From NCBI RefSeq assembly GCF_040183065.1, contig NC_091120.1, positions 23,058,708-23,122,707 on the forward strand: DNA of 64,000 nucleotides, given 5' to 3'. Origin of the DNA: Periplaneta americana (Eukaryota; Arthropoda; Insecta; Blattodea; Blattidae). The position numbers were made by a program, and so were the translations under genes. Shown in pieces: positions 10,920 to 21,192 of this stretch. A model generated the notes under the pieces. That model did no database searches and had not been told where the DNA came from. It saw only the letters and a program-made list of their open reading frames with translations. Within the stretch, counting starts at the first letter, position 1. Each line of letters starts with the position of its first letter.

Positions 10920-11180
10920 ATATTTATAATTGATTAAATGGCGATCTTACTCGTGTTATTATGTAAGCATGTGCGGCTTACAGGTGTTTCGGTGCTATTC
11001 GACACCATCCTCAGAGCCTACTAGATCTCGGCGCTATCTCAACTTCGCTGCCTGTTGTGTGGGTGCGTTCGTGTAATGAAGAGTTGTGTCAAATAGTGTG
11101 TGTGTTCTGAAATTGATCTGTGTGTTGAGAATTTGACTGGGATGTGTTTTAGTGTGTCTGTATATTTCGTATTGTTCTAG

Positions 11181-11794
11181 ACTAGACGGCATTTCGGAAG
11201 GCGGTTAGCTTCTATATGCACCGTAGCATTTCTGGTATGTGACGTCACAAGCTTCTACAGTAGAACCAATCAGAATCAGTCTATAACACGCACTTCCCGA
11301 GTTCGTTTGTTCACGTGTGAGTGTTTCAATACATTGAATAAGTAAAACTAACATTTACTCTGTGTATGTAAGGTAAATAAATGGAAGAAGAGACTGTAAA
11401 AAGACAAGTATTACACAAGCAGGCGCTGAAAATAGTGTTTAAGGTGTATAATTATTTTAAAACGTTAACGAGCAGAACGCTGTCGACCATCTTGATGCTG
11501 GCAGAAACGTTGCCAACATGCAAGAAACGACTGCAGAAGCATGTGGTGTGGGATTGAGAAGCGTGCAAAGAATATTGCTAGTGAAGAAAAGAGGATTTGT
11601 TTGGTGTCATGCTTACAGTAATCAACGGCTAAGGTCATTATTGTCTTTTGATAATTTAAATTCTCTCCTGCGCTATTTGTATTGCACGTGCGCGTGAAGT
11701 ATGATGTGGCAATGTTGTACGCTGCCTTGCCCTCTCTATCTGTCTCTCTCGACGCCAACGCTAGCAGACAACCGCCTTCCGAATTGCCGTCGAC
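11181..11794 (+). mobile_element. DNA transposon inserted in the Penelope-like element
   Basis: The uninterrupted Penelope sequence at 13220-13240 shows where the interruption lies. The flanks duplicate TCTAG (11176-11180 and 11795-11799). Near-terminal inverted repeats at 11185-11206 and 11770-11791 share GACGGCA and TTCGGAAGGCGGTT with one mismatch. The interior encodes a helix-turn-helix-like N-terminus (next entry) without a catalytic domain. Superfamily not assigned. Confidence 0.8.
11381..11557 (+). pseudogene. Truncated helix-turn-helix transposase N-terminus
   Basis: The start is at 11381 (MEEETVKRQVLHKQALKI, then VYNYFKTLT). After about 30 residues the homologous frame shifts: a second frame reads NVANMQETTAEACGVGLRSV and QRIL, which looks like the recognition helix region of an insect transposase family (TAEACGVSxRTVQRI pattern). 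The original frame meets a stop at 11555. No catalytic domain follows. The family identity rests on remembered pattern only. Confidence 0.5.
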
Positions 11795-11988
11795 TCTAGT
11801 GTGTTGAGTTTTTGGTTTTTGGGTTGTACGTGTAGGATTTCCATGTCTGTATTTATGTTATTGTATGTGTGGTTAGCATTAGTTATGTGTTCGGCATATG
11901 TAGATGTATTGTGTCCTCTGGTTATTGCTTTAATATGTTCTTTGTATCGAGTTTGGAATGATCTGCCTGTCTGTCCAATGTAGAAAAG

Positions 11989-13488
11989 CAATAACCAGAG
12001 GACACAATACATCTACATATATGCCGAACACATAACTAATGCTAACCACACATACAGGGACATCATTTTATTTTTACTTCAATTTTTATTGTACCTGAGT
12101 TTTTGAATGTACTTCACTCCCACCCCTTCTACTAGTAAACTTCCAACCGTTCACGACACAGAACCGAGGGCGCATAAGCAGTACTGAGTTAGCGAGTACA
12201 GTACGTTCCAGAAATATGTTCGCGTTTTCCAGTGACGAAAGAGCTTTCAATATTGAATGACATTTTGGCACAGGTACTATCGTCCGTTTGCCTACGTCGT
12301 ATCCCGGTTTCCCCCACCTGCTTCTGTTCGCCCCTCTGTAAAGTCTAGTAGCTGGGCTGTCTTAGCTCTTTTCTGAAAAAATTTCTGTTAGGAATTGGAC
12401 GTCTACGTAATATTATACAACTGTTTAAAATAACTTAAATAAAAGGGCCTCGTTAAGTAATTAACTGTCACGTGACCCCTCCCTTTCTACGACCCTGCAA
12501 CAAAACCACTTGAACGGACAGTAGATAGCATTTCTGAGTAATTTTATCTTTCGGATCGGGCAGAAGTGAAGAATGAATTTACAGTACATAAGGTACTCTT
12601 TTATAGAGTAGGTACTGAATTATTTCAACATGAGTTACTAGAACGAAGGAGGAAACTGGTAATTGGAATTAGGTACAATAGTCTATAGAGTGATAATATG
12701 CACAAAAGAACTGAAGCCTGTATCGAAATGAATGGCCACCATTTTCAAAAATGTGTTTAAATATCCATATTATGATTATTTTTCAATTTAACTTCATTCT
12801 CTATATTGTACGCTAATGTGCTGTAACAGTACAATATACATTGCTTAATTAATACGTCCGAATGGATAGCTCAATTCGTGAGTAAAAACACTAAGTGTTA
12901 ATACATTACTGTATTTTGATTAAACAAAAACCTAATGAAAATTATCAAACTCAAAATTGCGATATTTCCTAGTTTACATAAATGGATGAACTACTTTTCT
13001 TCCCTCCTATACCTAGTAAAGTGATTTGTATTTTACGCCAGTATCATTGAACTCCAGTCGTGGAAGGGGAAGCAAACGGTGTTTCCTGTTTCAATCGTTA
13101 ATAGAAAGGTATAGCCAGGTTAATATTAAAAATGTTAGTAAAAATAAAATGATGTCCCTGTACAATAACATAAATACAGACATGGAAATCCTACACATAC
13201 AACCCAAAAACCAAAAACTCAACACACTAGAACAATATGAAATATACAGACACACTAAAACACACCCCAGTCAAATTTTTAACACACAGATCAATTTCTC
13301 ACACACACTATTTGACACAACTCTTCATCACACGAACGCACCCACACAACAGGCAGCGAAGTTGAGATAGCGCCGAGATCTAGTAGGTTCTGAGGATGGT
13401 GTCAAGTAGCACCGAAACAGCTGTAAGCCGCACATGCTTACATAATTAACATGAGTAAGATCGCCATTTAATCAATTATTTATATTTA
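11989..13488 (+). mobile_element. Penelope-like element, 3' part, plus copy
   Basis: Plus-strand sequence at 11989-12054 and 13161-13488 joins across the insertion at 12055-13160. It matches the minus copy at 10920-11988. The downstream part encodes NNINTDMEILHIQPKNQK, EQYEIYRHTKTHPSQIF and TQQAAKLR then stop at 13370, the C-terminus after the GIY-YIG motif. The 3' UTR shows the conserved stretch through GCACATGCTTACATAAT. It begins further 3' in the element than the minus copy does, and the two meet at 11988/11989. Confidence 0.85.
12055..13160 (+). mobile_element. Non-autonomous TA-flanked transposon, copy 1 of 3
   Basis: The ends are CAGGGACATCATTTTATTTT and its inverse, with TA on both sides (12053-12054 and 13161-13162). 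The empty site can be read in the minus Penelope copy (CACATACAATAAC), which proves insertion with TA duplication. There is no ORF with a transposase motif. Copies 2 (26926-28015) and 3 (58149-59336) share the interior. TA duplication and CAGGG ends suggest a Tc1/mariner-pogo relative. Confidence 0.92.
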
Positions 13489-14319
13489 AGTGTTAAAAAT
13501 AGTGTACGAAAGATTCAACATGGATTAGAAATATTTGTTTAAAAAATACAACTAAATCATGCTCTGCTTTTGTATTTCACTTTGTTTAATGTTTTCAGAG
13601 ACTGAATGTCAGTAATGAACAAGTTATGGAGCTACAACACACATCCCCTCCTCCCAAATTTTTTCTATTACAAAAAATAAAAGTATGTTACTTATTCATA
13701 GTCAATGATGTCGACGTCGCTGTTGTCATTGTATTGTTTTTGTTTCTGCGTTCCGTGAGTTTGCGTGTCGATATCAATAAAAAAAACCTGCTCCATGATA
13801 AAGGAACATACTATTTAGATTATAATGCACGTGTGTCCTTTAGTTTTGCATGAGTCAAGGCTTTTCCTTTGCAAGGTAGAATTTTGCAGGGTTATAATTT
13901 GTTTATTCGTGGCTTTTCTTTCTTGAAATTTGACTGGTGTTTTACTCCAAATTATGTTCTTGTCTATGTAGAATCCTTGTTTGTAATCCTGCGCGAATTA
14001 AAAGATTATTCCATATTTAAACTTCGCTCCCATCTACTGAGCTTCGGTAACTTGTTTCTGAAGGGCAGTGAAGTTTATGACCCAAACCTCTGAGAGGCGA
14101 ACGAGGCGAGAATATGTTTTCGTGCATTTCTCAATAAAGGCTCGAAACAGCACATACGCTTACTTAAAGGTGTTGAGTCGCAGCCACATCGCTCAAGTTC
14201 TTTCCTCTGTTTTCTTATTATCGAAAGCAAAGAAGTGTGAATTCAACAAAATTGTCTCACATTATTGTTCCCCATGGCTCATAATTCACAAAAGTAAATA
14301 ATTAGAACTTTTCGTCCTT
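13489..14319. other. Unassigned sequence
   Basis: AT-rich. The ORFs at 13626-14301 overlap one another and show no domain. I see no gene. Confidence 0.5.
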
Positions 14320-14331
14320 TGTTGAGTTCGC

Positions 14332-14896
14332 CGAGAGGAAATAAACACAGAATAAATATGGGAAATGCCTATTATTCCGTTGAGAAGCTTTTATCATACA
14401 GTCTGCTGTCAAAAAATCTGAAAGTTAGAATTTATAAAACATTTATAATACTGGTTGTTCTTTATGGTTGTGAAACTTAGACTCTCACTTTGAGAGAGGA
14501 ACATAGGTTAAGGGTGTTTGAGAATAAGGTGCTTAGGAAAATATTTGGGGCTAAGAGGGATGAAGTTACAGGAGAATGGAGAAAGTTACACAACACAGAA
14601 CTGCACGCATTGTATTCTTCACCTGACGTAATTAGGAACATTAAATCCAGACGTTTGAAATGGGCAGGGCATGTAGCATCCAGAAATGCATATAGAGTGT
14701 TAGTTGGGAGGCCGGAGGGAAAAAGACCTTTGGGGAGGCCGAGACGTAGATGGGAAGATAATATTAAAATGGATTTGAGGGAGGTGGGATATGATGGTAG
14801 AGACTGGATTAATCTTGCTCAGAATAAGGACCAATGGCGGGCTTATGTGAGGGCGACAATGAACCTCCAGGTTCCTTAAAAGCCAGTAAGTAAGTA
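14332..14896 (+). mobile_element. RTE-like retrotransposon, 5'-truncated, 12-bp target duplication
   Basis: Flanked by exact TGTTGAGTTCGC at 14320-14331 and 14897-14908. It encodes the C-terminal part of the element's protein: INMGNAYYSVEKLLS, LKVRIYKTFIILVVLYGCET, then a TAG stop in place of tryptophan. The long frame 14490-14879 (KVLRKIFGAKRDEVTGEW, WAGHV, GRPEGKRPLGRPRRRWEDN) ends NLQVP. Compared with 63614-63991, six residues (ARMGES) are missing after WAGHV. It ends with TAAG repeats. RT catalytic motifs lie upstream and are lost. Confidence 0.9.
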
Positions 14897-15071
14897 TGTT
14901 GAGTTCGCACTTTATCTTCATAATGCCTCTTATCTATTTTTTCGCCTGTCGGCCCTTCCACCCGTTCAACAGTGTGCGATATTGCATTTAAAATGCATGC
15001 TAGCGACCCGTGTGGATTTTTCGATGCGCTGCGGACCGTCCTAATGTGCGCTTATTAGAATTCTTAAAATA

Positions 15072-16088
15072 TAAGGTGAAATGGGCGATTTTCAGATTCG
15101 TGTTTTTTCGGCTGTTGTCGGGTATTTTAATTGCTACATGCACCAGGCTATTCTTCATTCAATAGTATTCATTTATAATGGATGGTTGGACGGTGAACAA
15201 TGTGCTTTTGCTATTAAGACATATTATAAAAATAATGATAGTTTCATTGCTGCACAACGACAGACATTACAAAATGCTGATAAAATAAACCGCATGACTT
15301 TTGCCAACAATTCTTGGATCTAAATGTTAACGAAGACATTGTCCACAATATGCTGATGAGTGATGAAGCTCATTTTCTTCTCTCTGGATACGTCAGTAAA
15401 CAAAACTTTCCATACTGGTCACCAACCCTTATGAAATGCATAAGTAGCCATTACACAGTGTCAAAGTCACAGTTTGGTGTGCAATAGCGTAATTTGGAAT
15501 CATCGGTCCTTATTTCTTTGAGGACGATAATGGGACATCTGTTACTGTAACATCACAGCGATATGCCCGAATGATTCAAGAATTTTTGTCTCCACAAATT
15601 GGCAATAATCCTCTCATCTATAGAGACACGTGGTGTCAACAGGATGGTGCGACCAGTCACACGGCTAGATGCTTCATGGATGCAGTCAGACGTTTATTTC
15701 CAAACCACATTGTCAATTCATGGCCTGCGAGATCTCCAGATCTGACAGCATGAAAATTTTTCTTATGAAGATATTTGAAGAGTATGGTCTTCAAAAATCC
15801 ACCTCCACAGAACATAGAAGAACTCAAAGAAAAAATTGGTCATGAAGTTGCTGAAATTTCTGTGGACATGTTGCGTCGTGTAATGGGAAACATACAACTT
15901 AGACTTGAAGAATGTGTGCAACTAAATGGGTTCCACCTGCAGGATGTAGTGTTCAAAATAATAATTTCATGAGGTACAGGTAAATGCTATTGTATATACT
16001 TTAAATGTAAAGTGAAAGTTTTGTTTCAAAGAAATCAGTGCAATAATTATTAAAGTTTTAAAATCGTCCGTTTCATTAGCTCACCTTG
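15072..16088 (+). mobile_element. Decayed Tc1/mariner-type transposon with TA flanks
   Basis: The ends TAAGGTG and CACCTTG with an inner shared CGATTTT block form imperfect inverted repeats about 23-30 bp long, flanked by TA at 15070-15071 and 16089-16090. The interior is a transposase pseudogene (next entry). Confidence 0.75.
15180..15972 (+). pseudogene. Mariner-like transposase pseudogene (DUF4817-type N-terminus, DDE_3-like core)
   Basis: The N-terminal piece reads GEQCAFAIKTYYKNNDSFIA, then jumps by deletion to NADKINRMTFA. The catalytic core follows in broken frames: MSDEAHF (first Asp), TWCQQDGATSHTARCFMDAV (second Asp) and WPARSPDL (region of the third acidic residue). A C-terminal tail with EEISVDMLRRVM-like residues ends near 15972. 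Stops and frameshifts occur near 15322, 15487 and 15752. A full protein of this kind has about 350 residues. No function remains. Confidence 0.85.
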
Positions 16089-16090
16089 TA

Positions 16091-17018
16091 TAATCTCCTC
16101 CAAATTAAATAGAAAACTTGTTTCTGGACCGCAGTAAAAATCTTTCAATATTTCTGAATTCGCAGTAAATTTTACGTCCGGAGAAACTTTATTTATTCCG
16201 AAAAATTATTTACACAGTGCACAGTACCAGAAAAATAAAATATTGAGCCGAATCTTAATGGCAGTCCTCCTGTATGTACGCAACAAATTTGGCAAGACTG
16301 TCCACAAGTAGAATATAATATAGGCTGCCTTGTTTACTGCATATGCGCAATGCGTTGTATCTGTAAATTAGTCGTCCCATTTCTTTTATCTGGAACAGTA
16401 CAGAACAAACTGGATTCTTCTTACATTTATTTTTTTGCAATATTTGAACAACCAATTTCAGAACATGAATTACATAACTAAATGGCAGAAGGAACAGTAA
16501 AAACCGCTTCACAGAGCTAGAATATGTCATATGTAGGTTGCAAACAGATATATTGATTTTAGTACTTAAAGATTCAAAGTTACTTACTAGTGCTGTTTGA
16601 GAAGGACGTGGAGTCACTTTGTTATTCAGAAGCCGGTATGTTGACTTTTACTTTTCGAAGTCCTTTCCTTAGGAAGCGATAAATTACTCGTACTTAATGT
16701 TTGTCCACTGTTGAAACATACTGTGCATCATTTTTTTTATTTCGACAGAACAGCAGAGCAGATAGTTTTTACCTCTTGATCACATCTTTTGCGTCGCATT
16801 TTCTTCTCGCAGTTAAAACTGTTCGTTATAAAATCTGGGCTCTACGATGGATTTACTAAGGCCTTCAGTTTACTTTGATAAGCGATCTCACTGTCACTTC
16901 AGTCGTGTGTGGTTTTAATTGTCTTGAAGTAAAACTACTTTTCCCTAAAAACAAATGACTATTCTTTCTCATTGCGTTTTTAAACTTTCTTCTGGGGTTA
17001 ACCCTATAGACCTATTAT
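16091..17018. other. Unassigned sequence
   Basis: No recognisable gene or repeat. The minus ORF at 16255-16617 has no domain I know. Confidence 0.5.
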
Positions 17019-17036
17019 AATATATTGTATTGTATA

Positions 17037-17367
17037 TATTATTTTAATGTACCGAAGTACATATGATATTTCCATGCAGATATTCTGCGTCATCATACGA
17101 TGAAAGAGTAATGGAACGGAGAAAAATTCTCTCCGGCGCCGGGATTTGAACCCGGGTTTTCAGCTCTACGTGCTGATGCTTTATCCACTAAGCCACACCG
17201 GATACCCACCCCGGCGTCGGACAGAATCGTCTCAGATTAAGTTCCAACTCTTGGGTTCCCTCTAGTGGCCACCCTCTGCACTACGTCATTACTCTTTCGT
17301 CGTATGATGACGCAGAATATCTGCATGGAAATATCATATGTACTTCGGTACATTAAAATAATATATA
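17037..17367. mobile_element. Long-TIR foldback element enclosing a tRNA-like sequence
   Basis: Inverted repeats of about 77 bp (17037-17113 and 17287-17365, blocks TGTACCGAAGTACATATGAT and CTGCGTCATCATACGA) enclose a tRNA-like sequence at 17132-17202 and a 60-bp unique segment. Next to it (17476-17670) lies an inverted copy of its interior. ATTGTATTGTAT occurs on both outer flanks, near 17024-17035 and 17669-17685, and may be the target duplication. Confidence 0.7.
17132..17202 (-). tRNA. tRNA-like cloverleaf, anticodon loop reads GTA (Tyr-like)
   Basis: The minus-strand 71-mer folds fully: acceptor TCCGGTG/CGCCGGA, D stem GCTT/AAGC, anticodon stem TCAGC/GCTGA with loop ACGTAGA, T stem CCGGG/CCCGG with loop TTCAAAT. 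The anticodon would be GTA, but the base before it is C where tRNAs have U. It lies inside a mobile repeat. It is more likely a tRNA-derived module with an intact pol III promoter than a translation tRNA. Confidence 0.55.
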
Positions 17368-17475
17368 TGATATGCGAAAGACGGCGCTTATTCCGTCGGA
17401 TCCCGGCCAACTAGTCACTCATAACGAGTGCACCTCAGCACATGTGTGGACTTCGGTCCTACGTTCATAGACATC

Positions 17476-17670
17476 TATGACGTAGTGCAGAGGGCGGCCA
17501 CTAAAGGGAACCCAAGAGTTGGAACTTAATCTGAGACGATTCTGTCCGACGCCGGGGTGGGTATCCGGTGTGGCTTAGTGGATAAAGCATCAGCACGTAG
17601 AGCTGAAAACCCGGGTTCAAATCCCGGTGCCGGAGAGAATTTTTCTTCGTTCCATTACTCTTTCATCGTA
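17476..17670. repeat. Inverted copy of the foldback interior
   Basis: Reverse complement of about 17095-17287, starting GACGTAGTGCAGAGGGC and including the tRNA-like module. It is separated from the first copy by about 100 bp of unique DNA (17369-17470). The two arms could form a stem of nearly 200 bp. Confidence 0.85.
17564..17634 (+). tRNA. Second tRNA-like cloverleaf, inverted copy
   Basis: Identical to the minus-strand copy at 17132-17202 except for the acceptor 3' strand (TGCCGGA instead of CGCCGGA), which leaves a G-T wobble. All four stems pair. The A-box TGGCTTAGTGGATAAAGC and the B-box GGTTCAAATCCC are intact. The same caution applies about C before the GTA anticodon. Confidence 0.55.
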
Positions 17671-18156
17671 TATTGTATTGTATTATATTCTATTGTACCG
17701 TACGTATTGCTACATACTACAATACAACATTAATATACACAGTAAACATAGCGCACACCCGTCTGAGCAAGCTCGTGTTCGGGGGCATTTCCTTTAAATA
17801 ACAATTTTGTACTGAAATACAATATAACAAAAATTAAATAAGATTACAAACATAGTGTGAAAAATAAATATGATGTTAACGTATTGTGAGTGAGAAGAAG
17901 TAAAATGCGCCTATGACGTTTATATTCACATAAGGTTTTCTTACATAAGAAAAAATTGTGACGTTCTTTCGAGAAAATTCAATTGCGCCGCGCGGAAACT
18001 CGATGCAATGGATTTGAGATTCCTATTGTGATAAATGTATACGACACAAAACTATACGTAAGACACATTTTAGTTCTGGAGTATTTAGGTGATCTGCGAG
18101 CTACGACGTAAGACATCAACGTATAAAAATAAAATTATATTACAATTACATACAAA
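17671..18156. other. Unassigned sequence
   Basis: AT-rich, starting with imperfect TATTG repeats. I see no gene. Confidence 0.5.
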
Positions 18157-18158
18157 TA

Positions 18159-18902
18159 TCAGGGTAGATCGGAAAGTAACGCACAACTATTATTTTACGG
18201 AATAATATTTTGGTTAGGACGTTCAAAGTTGGCAGATCGTTAGTTTGAATCTTGCGCTACAGACAGCAATGATTCGATCGGATGTCACCCTGGCGGAACG
18301 AGCTGTAACTACTGAGTAAAAATAGCGTGTTTTCTACCATCGTTCACTTGTGAAGGGCAGCGAGGTGTAGTCCGTTTTTTTTGCCCCCTCCTCCCTACCC
18401 CGAAAAACGAAAAATTCGAGTGAAATCTACAGGGAAATATTGGAAGTAATGGCGCTTGATTGTCTGGACCACAACAATATCTCCAAGTGGTGCAGGTTCT
18501 TCGAAGAAGTCCGCCGACGAAGCACGTTCCGTCCGACCAGTCACCGCTGCAACACCACCCAATATCAGAGACATCATTAAGGCGACAATCACCCCAGTCC
18601 AGGTCTCGCACCGTCTGACTTTCACCTCTTCGGAACAATGAAGAAATTCCTAAGAGGACAACGCTCGGTTCGGATGAAGAAGTGGAATCAATCGTGCGCA
18701 GGTGGCTATACACCCATAAAAACGGAGTTTTATGAACGAGCGGTACTGAATATGATGTCACGATGGGACAAATGTGTCGAGAGACTTGGTTCCAATGTCG
18801 AAAAATAGGTAAAATAGCTTTCTTGTGCATTATTTCATTTTGCTTACGTATGAAATACGTTACCACAAAAAATTGTTGTGCGTTACATTTTATCCACCCT
18901 CG
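18159..18902 (+). mobile_element. Internally deleted mariner element
   Basis: Inverted ends (TCAGGGTAGATCGGAAAGTA and, at the right, the inverse of CGAGGGTGGATAAAATGTAA) share GTAACGCACAA and are flanked by TA at 18157-18158 and 18903-18904. This matches mariner ends of the CGAGGGT type. The element is 744 bp; complete mariners are about 1.3 kb. Confidence 0.85.
18437..18808 (+). pseudogene. Mariner transposase pseudogene, core deleted
   Basis: The N-terminal part reads ILEVMALDCLDHNNISKWCR then FFEE, the end of the mariner helix-turn-helix domain, followed by SVRPVTAATPPNIRDIIKAT. The catalytic core is then missing, and the frame resumes at SDFHLFGTMKKFLRGQR, where D corresponds to the third catalytic residue. 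A frameshift follows, and the C-terminus TEFYERAVLNMMSRWDKCVE ends at a stop near 18807. Two catalytic Asp residues are gone, so the product is dead. The minus-strand ORF 18309-18914 is a shadow. Confidence 0.85.
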
Positions 18903-18924
18903 TACATAACGCACCTTCCGGATT

Positions 18925-19640
18925 AAAAATTATTTTATGCTCGACCATGCCGAAATGTAGTAATTATACACCTGGTAGCAGACCTTTAATGCATGTCATT
19001 AAATTACACCTACTCATTAAAGGTCAGGTCTTTCAGCCAATGACGACTCAGGTTACAACTGTTCAGCCAATGACAGGTCAGCTTTCTACCGTTATAAAAC
19101 CGCAAGTATCGATTATTCTCGGATATGCAATCGAAAGAGAATTAGCGAAAAGTCACGGAGGCTGGAAATCCAATACTGTCGCAGAAGGTTATGTTCTGTT
19201 ACTATAATAATTAGCGTTAATTGTAAATAATATTCAAATAAATTCAATTTGTCATCTCGTTTTTCAATGTCGAATTCAATAATCAAGGTTATAATATTAT
19301 AATATCAAGTTTAACGGGACTACGTCAAGGTCAATGACATTATTGTTCCTCGGAAAAAATCAGTACTTTCGCGTCTGCGCACATCTCACAATTCACGACC
19401 TAGAACAAGGTCACTTCCGATCTTGTCAGTTACAAATAAAATGTATACATCTGAATACCGGTAATTTCAAGTTAGAAATATGGTCGAGCATAAAAAGTCG
19501 TATGAAACTCGCCTATAATGGTAATTAAGAAGCTCGTATGAAAATTATGAAACTCGCTTGCGCTCGTTTCATAAATATCCATACTCGATTCTTAATTACT
19601 ATCATTATAGGCTCGTTGCATAATATACTATTAGAGTAGA
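18925..19640 (+). repeat. Inverted-repeat element family, copy A (partner at 32128-32825)
   Basis: TTTTATGCTCGACCAT (near 18932) and its inverse (near 19481) bracket 550 bp, followed by a 130-bp foldback. The foldback contains the perfect palindrome-like TGAAACTCGCTTGCGCTCGT and mirror arms GCCTATAATGGTAATTAAGA / TCTTAATTACTATCATTATAGGC. The same composite occurs in reverse orientation at 32128-32825. The ORF 18878-19207 inside it has no domain. Class unknown. Confidence 0.8.
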
Positions 19641-19792
19641 CCCTATGTGCATTTGTTTTTAATTCAAAAGTATACATTTAGATGTGAGTAAATATAAAAT
19701 ATATAACAGATTGAGGTTAGTCTCACAATATGGGTAAGGGTTGAATTCACGTCTGCAGAAACAAAATCATTACTGCAAGAAATACATTTTCG

Positions 19793-19833
19793 AAAAAGAA
19801 AGAGAATAAGAAAGAAAGAAAGAAAGAAAGAAA
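19793..19833. repeat. (GAAA)n microsatellite
   Basis: Imperfect then clean AAGA units, about 10. Confidence 0.9.
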
Positions 19834-20348
19834 CTTAACAATCTACATGAGAATAGCTCGAATAGTGTTGACTTGTTACTTTTCGAAACATTGTCAAAGG
19901 AACAGAAATGAAACAATTTACATCGAATAGCATCACGTCAAAACTAATTCTTTTGCGAACGAAACTATAATGACAAGGGATTAGCTACAGTTCTTGTCTT
20001 CCTTATTCACTACGACATCGACAGGCCGGATAGCAAAATTATTATCAGTCCTTATCAGCACCAGTAAATGGAAAATTCTTGTCTTGTATTTTCGCAACTT
20101 GTTTTACTAACAACCTCCACACTAATAGCTGGAAGGAAGCCTCACTAAAAAAAGCCATTGTTACGTTACGACGATGATTTATGCCATGTTGGTAATGTGG
20201 TACGGGGTCCCAATAAAATTGTAGCATTCATATTCAAAAGTATGGATGGAATGATTCTATTAACTCACACGCATCGATATCGCGATAGGCCTGAGTCCGT
20301 TATCTTGAAGGTCCCTAATTTCCCATAAACATGTTTTACTTCAGTATA
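19834..20348. other. Unassigned sequence
   Basis: No recognisable gene. The short minus ORF at 20045-20227 has no motif. Confidence 0.5.
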
Positions 20349-20350
20349 TA

Positions 20351-21192
20351 CACAGTGAGCCAAAAAAAAAAAGGCACAAAATTTAAATGTTTATATTCCA
20401 GTAGCTAATGATTTCACTTGAATGTTTATTTCACAGGCAAATTTCACAGTCCTTGTAGACCGGGAAAGTATTGTAATATTTAATTTTTTTTAACATTTAT
20501 TAAACATTATTTTTTATTTTTGTAAGGCAGTGTAAAATCGATCATTTATGCCGAACTGAGCATTATGATCTTACGAATTCAGCAGGCCAAGCCGTTTGTT
20601 GTGCTGTCATAATTTTTTTTTTTTTTTTTTTTTTTTCCATTTTGAGTTCTCATTTTGTCAATAATGGGTCGCTTAACGAACGGAGACAAGATTTTCATTA
20701 AACATTTGCACCAATACAATAATTTATCTGCCCATCAAACTATAAGGAACTACGCTCAGCGAGAATGGTCTGTTTCAAGTGTACAACGATTGATTAGCAA
20801 CATACGAACATGATATCCCTCCTGAGAGATTATTGCGTGAAAGATCGCATTTCTCAGATTCTCTGATGGTTTCCACTGGAGTTTCAAACGAGATCTTAAT
20901 CCTATGGACTATTTTGTATGAAATCACTACAAAAAGCAGTTTACTACAAAACAAGAAGTCGTAATATTGAACATTTAAGACAACGCCTTCTTGAATGTTG
21001 GGACCGGCTTGATCAAAGACATATCCAGTGCTATTGGACAATGGAGAAGACGCCTACAAATGGTTGTGCGGTCACATTTTTAATTTTGATTATTTGAAAG
21101 ATCATTAATTATTATTAATTTTACCAACATTAAGTTTCTGCATTTTGAAGTAATAAATTGTCTTCAAAAACCACATTTTTCGCACCATTGTG
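20351..21192 (+). mobile_element. Decayed Tc1/mariner-type element
   Basis: Imperfect inverted ends (TACACAGTGAGCC at 20349 and the inverse of TACACAATGGTGC at 21194) include the TA flanks. The interior keeps the N-terminus, the region of the last catalytic Asp and the C-terminus of a transposase. A poly(T) run lies at 20613-20636. Confidence 0.7.
20665..21082 (+). pseudogene. Tc1/mariner-type transposase pseudogene with large deletion
   Basis: The start at 20665 gives MGRLTNGDKIFIKHLHQYNN then SVSSVQRLISNIRT and a stop, a helix-turn-helix N-terminus. About 200 residues are missing. In another frame RDLNPMDYFV carries the final DDD/E residue, then FTTKQEV. The C-terminus reads LRQRLLECWDRLDQRHIQ and, after a frameshift, AIGQWRRRLQMVVRSHF with a stop near 21080. 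Order and spacing match the family; the enzyme is dead. Confidence 0.75.

Larger units (their letters stand above)
10920..11988 (-). mobile_element. Penelope-like element, 3' part, minus copy
   Basis: Minus-strand translation of 11988-11800 gives YIGQTGRSFQTRYKEHIKAI and further residues to LNTLE. This is the GIY-YIG endonuclease fold of Penelope-like retroelements: FYIG corresponds to the YIG half, followed by the conserved R and EH. The frame would continue across 11181-11794 but a DNA transposon sits there; the rest of the ORF and the 3' UTR occupy 10920-11180. The 5' portion with the reverse transcriptase is missing. It lies head to head with the plus copy that starts at 11989. Confidence 0.85.

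Noticed and set aside
18309-18914. 201-residue minus-strand ORF
   Set aside because: It lies antisense to the mariner transposase relic and begins in the mariner terminal repeat. A shadow frame.
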